A stretch of DNA of 64,000 bases from Methylophilus medardensis (GTDB lineage Bacteria; Pseudomonadota; Gammaproteobacteria; Burkholderiales; Methylophilaceae). Made by a program: the position numbers and the translations under genes. Where the stretch lies: assembly GCF_006363915.1 (NCBI RefSeq), contig NZ_CP040946.1; one strand, written 5' to 3'. The first letter of the stretch is position 1. Each line of letters begins with the position of its first letter. This document shows, piece after piece, positions 61,784 to 64,000 of this stretch. Under the pieces are notes generated by a model. It was not told where the DNA came from. It did no database searches and was given only the letters and a program-made list of their open reading frames with translations.

Positions 61784-62773
61784 ATGCAATTACGCGCAAT
61801 CATCGCTGTGATATTCGCCGGCAGCCTCACCATGACCCACCCCGTTCTCGCCGAAGATAAGCCGGTGACAGAACAAGTGGTGGATACATTGACCACGCTT
61901 TCGGGCGGCCCGCATGCAGGCTATCGTGCCAATCATGCGAAAGGCATCATGGTGGAAGGCAGCTTCACGCCATCGGCGCAGGCTGCCAGCATTAGTCAGG
62001 CTGTGCATTTTCAGAAGCCCACCCCGGTGCTGGTTCGTTTTTCAGACGCGACGGGTGTACCGAATATTCCCGATGCCAATGGCAATGCTTTTCCAAAAGG
62101 GATCGCAATTCGTTTCCAATTGCCTGATGGTACGGCAACCGATATTGTGAGTATCTCCGTGAATGGGTTTCCGGCAGCCACCCCAGAAGACTTTCTAGGC
62201 TTGTTGAATGCTGTCCGTGATTCGCAGGCGAGCACCGCAAAACCGAGCCCAGTGGAGCAGTTTTTGGGCACGCATCCTGCAGCCCTTAAATTTGTCAGCA
62301 CTCCCAAACCAGCACCCGAGAGTTTTGCCACCCAGCCTTTTTTTGGGGTGAATGCGTTTCAATTTAGCAATGCAGGCGGAAAAAAAGTGTATGGCCGCTA
62401 TCAGATTGTACCTGTCTCAGGTGCGCGTTATTTAACGCAGCAGGCCGCCGATAAGGCCGCACCAGATTACTTGATGAAAGAAATTGTGGAGCGGGTGCAG
62501 ACCAAGGGTGTGCAGTATAAACTGCTGCTGCAATTGGCCGAGCAGGGCGATGATGTGAATAACGCGACCGTGGTTTGGCCGGATAGCCGTCAATTAGTTG
62601 AGTTAGGCACGCTGACGCTCAATAAAGCGGTGGCGGACAGTCAAACGGCAGAAAAACCAATCATGTTTAATCCATTGCAACTGACAGAGGGCATTGCGCC
62701 GAGTCAAGATCCTATCTTGCTGGCGCGACCAGCGGCGTATGCGGTCAGTTTTGGTAGACGCTTAGCCAAATAA
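61784..62773 (+). CDS. Periplasmic catalase-related peroxidase (SrpA-like)
   Basis: A 329-residue secreted member of the catalase-related family (signal about 1-24, cleavage after VLA). It has the heme-pocket blocks GYRANHAKGIMVEG with the distal His and VLVRFSDATG (RFS block), and the C-terminal DPILLARPAAYAVSFGRR, where a Tyr is the likely proximal heme ligand. The GAAAGGA site is seven bases upstream. It follows the OhrR-like gene and a second, cytosolic relative exists at 9616-10728. An organic-peroxide or H2O2 peroxidase role is inferred. Confidence 0.88.
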   Translation: MQLRAIIAVIFAGSLTMTHPVLAEDKPVTEQVVDTLTTLSGGPHAGYRANHAKGIMVEGSFTPSAQAASISQAVHFQKPTPVLVRFSDATGVPNIPDANGNAFPKGIAIRFQLPDGTATDIVSISVNGFPAATPEDFLGLLNAVRDSQASTAKPSPVEQFLGTHPAALKFVSTPKPAPESFATQPFFGVNAFQFSNAGGKKVYGRYQIVPVSGARYLTQQAADKAAPDYLMKEIVERVQTKGVQYKLLLQLAEQGDDVNNATVVWPDSRQLVELGTLTLNKAVADSQTAEKPIMFNPLQLTEGIAPSQDPILLARPAAYAVSFGRRLAK

Positions 62774-62802
62774 TGATTCGCAACAGCACGTCGGTCAGTA
62801 TC

Positions 62803-62828
62803 ACCAACCCCGCGGGGTTGGTTTTTTA
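62803..62828 (+). terminator. Rho-independent terminator after the catalase-related gene
   Basis: An 8- to 9-bp stem (ACCAACCCC with GGGGTTGGT) with a tight CG-containing loop, followed by TTTTTT. It lies 30 bases past the stop codon. The rest of the 292-base gap to the next gene shows nothing else convincing. Confidence 0.85.
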
Positions 62829-63065
62829 TTGCGCTAACACCGAGGTCAGGCCATCGCCTAGGCTTAGCTAGGTTGCCTTCGCCAGGGGTTTTGACGTCTT
62901 TCTGCGCCAACAACTCTTTTCTTAGGCATTTTTAGGCCGCTGCAATGATAAATCAGGGTATACCAGCGATTTCCCCTGTCTTTTTGCCACATGCAGTCAC
63001 TGCGCCGGCAGATAGACTGTTGCATAGATCATTATGGTAATGGTTGCATTGGCAGGAGACATCCC

Positions 63066-63989
63066 TTGATTGTTAGACCCAGACCGCATCTTTTTGAGTT
63101 GTTTTTTATTATCAAAGGGTCGATCGTACTCAGGATCATGCCTTTGCTGGTATTCGTGGCGGGCTTGTCTGCTGCAGTCGTTTCTATTTATACCTTCAAA
63201 CCAGATTGGTTACCAAAGTTTGATGGCGGGCCATTCGCGCTATTAGGCATCACCCTCTCTATTTTTTTAGCTTTTCGTAATAATGCTTGTTATGAACGTT
63301 GGTGGGAGGCGAGAAAGATTTGGGGCGAGTTTATGCTCACTGCGAGAAATCTGGCGCGCCTCAGCCAAATTTTAGACACCGTAGATGGCCAGGTGAGTGA
63401 CGCCCGCAAGCAACTATTGCAGCATAATATTGCTTATGCGTATGCCATGCTCATGCAGCTCAGGCCGAGTGATCAGTTGCCGAAGATCGCAAAGCTGGTC
63501 TCGCCTGCGGTGATGGCGCAGTTTCGTCAGAGTAAAAATCCACCCGAAGTGATTTTACGTGCGATGGAACGCATTTTGATTGCAGCATTGCGCGATGGGG
63601 CTATTCAACCCATTCAATTTAACTTGCTTGAAGAATTAATTCAAAAGCTGGCGCTGACCCAAGCCGCTTGCGAGCGCATACAACATACGCCGATCCCGTT
63701 TGGCTATACCTTGTTATTGCATCGCACGGCGTACACTTTTTGCTTTTTGATGCCATTTTGCTTTGCGAACACCTTGGGTTGGGCCACCCCATTTGTCACC
63801 GCGCTGGCCGCCTATACTTTGTTTGGGCTGGATGCACTTGGCAACGAACTCGAAGAACCTTTTGCCCCAATTGCCAACGCTTTGCCTATTAACGCCCTGA
63901 CTGACATCATCGCGTTAGAACTGAGAGAGGCCTTGGGTGAAACGGACATCCCACCGCTGCCGCTTCCTGAAGCATTTGTCCTGATGTAA
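63066..63989 (+). CDS. Bestrophin-like (UPF0187/YneE) membrane protein
   Basis: A 307-residue membrane protein of the bestrophin/YneE family, related to anion channels. Conserved blocks are the N-terminal PLLVFVAGLSAAVV, FLAFRNNACYERWWEARKIWGE (the hallmark motif), PIPFGYTLLLHR and the C-terminal GLDALGNELEEPF. I chose the TTG at 63066 because AGGAG is seven bases upstream; the frame is open further but with no such site. Ion selectivity is unknown. Confidence 0.88.
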   Translation: MIVRPRPHLFELFFIIKGSIVLRIMPLLVFVAGLSAAVVSIYTFKPDWLPKFDGGPFALLGITLSIFLAFRNNACYERWWEARKIWGEFMLTARNLARLSQILDTVDGQVSDARKQLLQHNIAYAYAMLMQLRPSDQLPKIAKLVSPAVMAQFRQSKNPPEVILRAMERILIAALRDGAIQPIQFNLLEELIQKLALTQAACERIQHTPIPFGYTLLLHRTAYTFCFLMPFCFANTLGWATPFVTALAAYTLFGLDALGNELEEPFAPIANALPINALTDIIALELREALGETDIPPLPLPEAFVLM

Positions 63990-64000
63990 TCCCTCAATTT

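Noticed and set aside
62991..63065. 25-residue N-terminal extension of the bestrophin-like protein
   Set aside because: No ribosome site; the TTG at 63066 has AGGAG at seven bases and fits the family start.
1..64000. CRISPR arrays, insertion sequences, prophage, rRNA or tRNA genes
   Set aside because: Looked for repeated spacer patterns, transposase or integrase-like proteins and RNA-gene signatures; found none that hold up by eye.

Overview
The window looks like the replication-origin end of a betaproteobacterial chromosome. Numbering starts on the first base of dnaA, followed by a DnaA-box-rich gap, dnaN, a perfect parS palindrome and gyrB. The family mix points to a methylotroph of the Methylophilaceae type: a free-standing pqqA, a MauL-like cupredoxin protein, a DUF3034 outer-membrane protein, a PEP-CTERM protein, and the neighbourhood argH / AlgZ-AlgR-like pair / hemCD. 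That placement is inferred from gene content; no rRNA, tRNA, transposase, prophage or CRISPR array was seen to test it.

Layout. 1-5300: dnaA, oriC-like spacer, dnaN, parS, gyrB, two-way terminator. 5300-13700: accessory genes, namely a KefC-type antiporter, a diheme cytochrome c, small unknown proteins, a thioredoxin-fold protein, a DUF1348 protein, a catalase-related protein, and a YcaC/pirin pair beside a frameshifted LysR regulator. 13960-15940: a membrane GGDEF-EAL protein. 15950-26360 (minus strand): recG, spoT, rpoZ and gmk downstream of a four-gene Anbu proteasome-like / transglutaminase / alpha-E / ATP-grasp cluster, with yicC behind it. 26450-31880 (plus): a Ser/Thr kinase-PP2C phosphatase pair, rph, rdgB, a small conserved protein and recQ. 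31970-37080: tesA divergent from ybbA-ybbP, then hemW. 37280-43850: a LysM/FimV-like protein coupled to argH, a LytS/LytTR two-component pair, a small-conductance channel protein and hemCD. 43870-50580: a PEP-CTERM protein, an ArsR-type regulator, aas, lplT, a membrane-anchored papain-like protein of unknown role and a repeat-bearing secreted peptide. 50640-55330: a small membrane protein, an LtaS-type sulfatase-fold enzyme and an unusual TIM-barrel plus LPS-kinase-like fusion. 55470-61000: orphan pqqA with its own terminator, an unknown secreted protein, DUF3034, and a globin-lipoprotein / cupredoxin / degenerate-GGDEF-EAL operon. 61100-64000: a 23-residue small ORF, an OhrR-like regulator, a periplasmic catalase-related protein and a bestrophin-like channel.

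The parts most worth following are: (1) the Anbu cluster, whose last gene overlaps the start of gmk and so ties an uncharacterised peptide-ligation/proteolysis system to rpoZ and spoT; (2) the periplasmic heme/copper-protein operon ending in a probable c-di-GMP phosphodiesterase; (3) the orphan pqqA; (4) the TIM-barrel-kinase fusion beside the sulfatase-fold enzyme; (5) the papain-like membrane protein attached to the ArsR-aas-lplT phospholipid-repair operon; and (6) the 23-residue ORF with a strong ribosome binding site.
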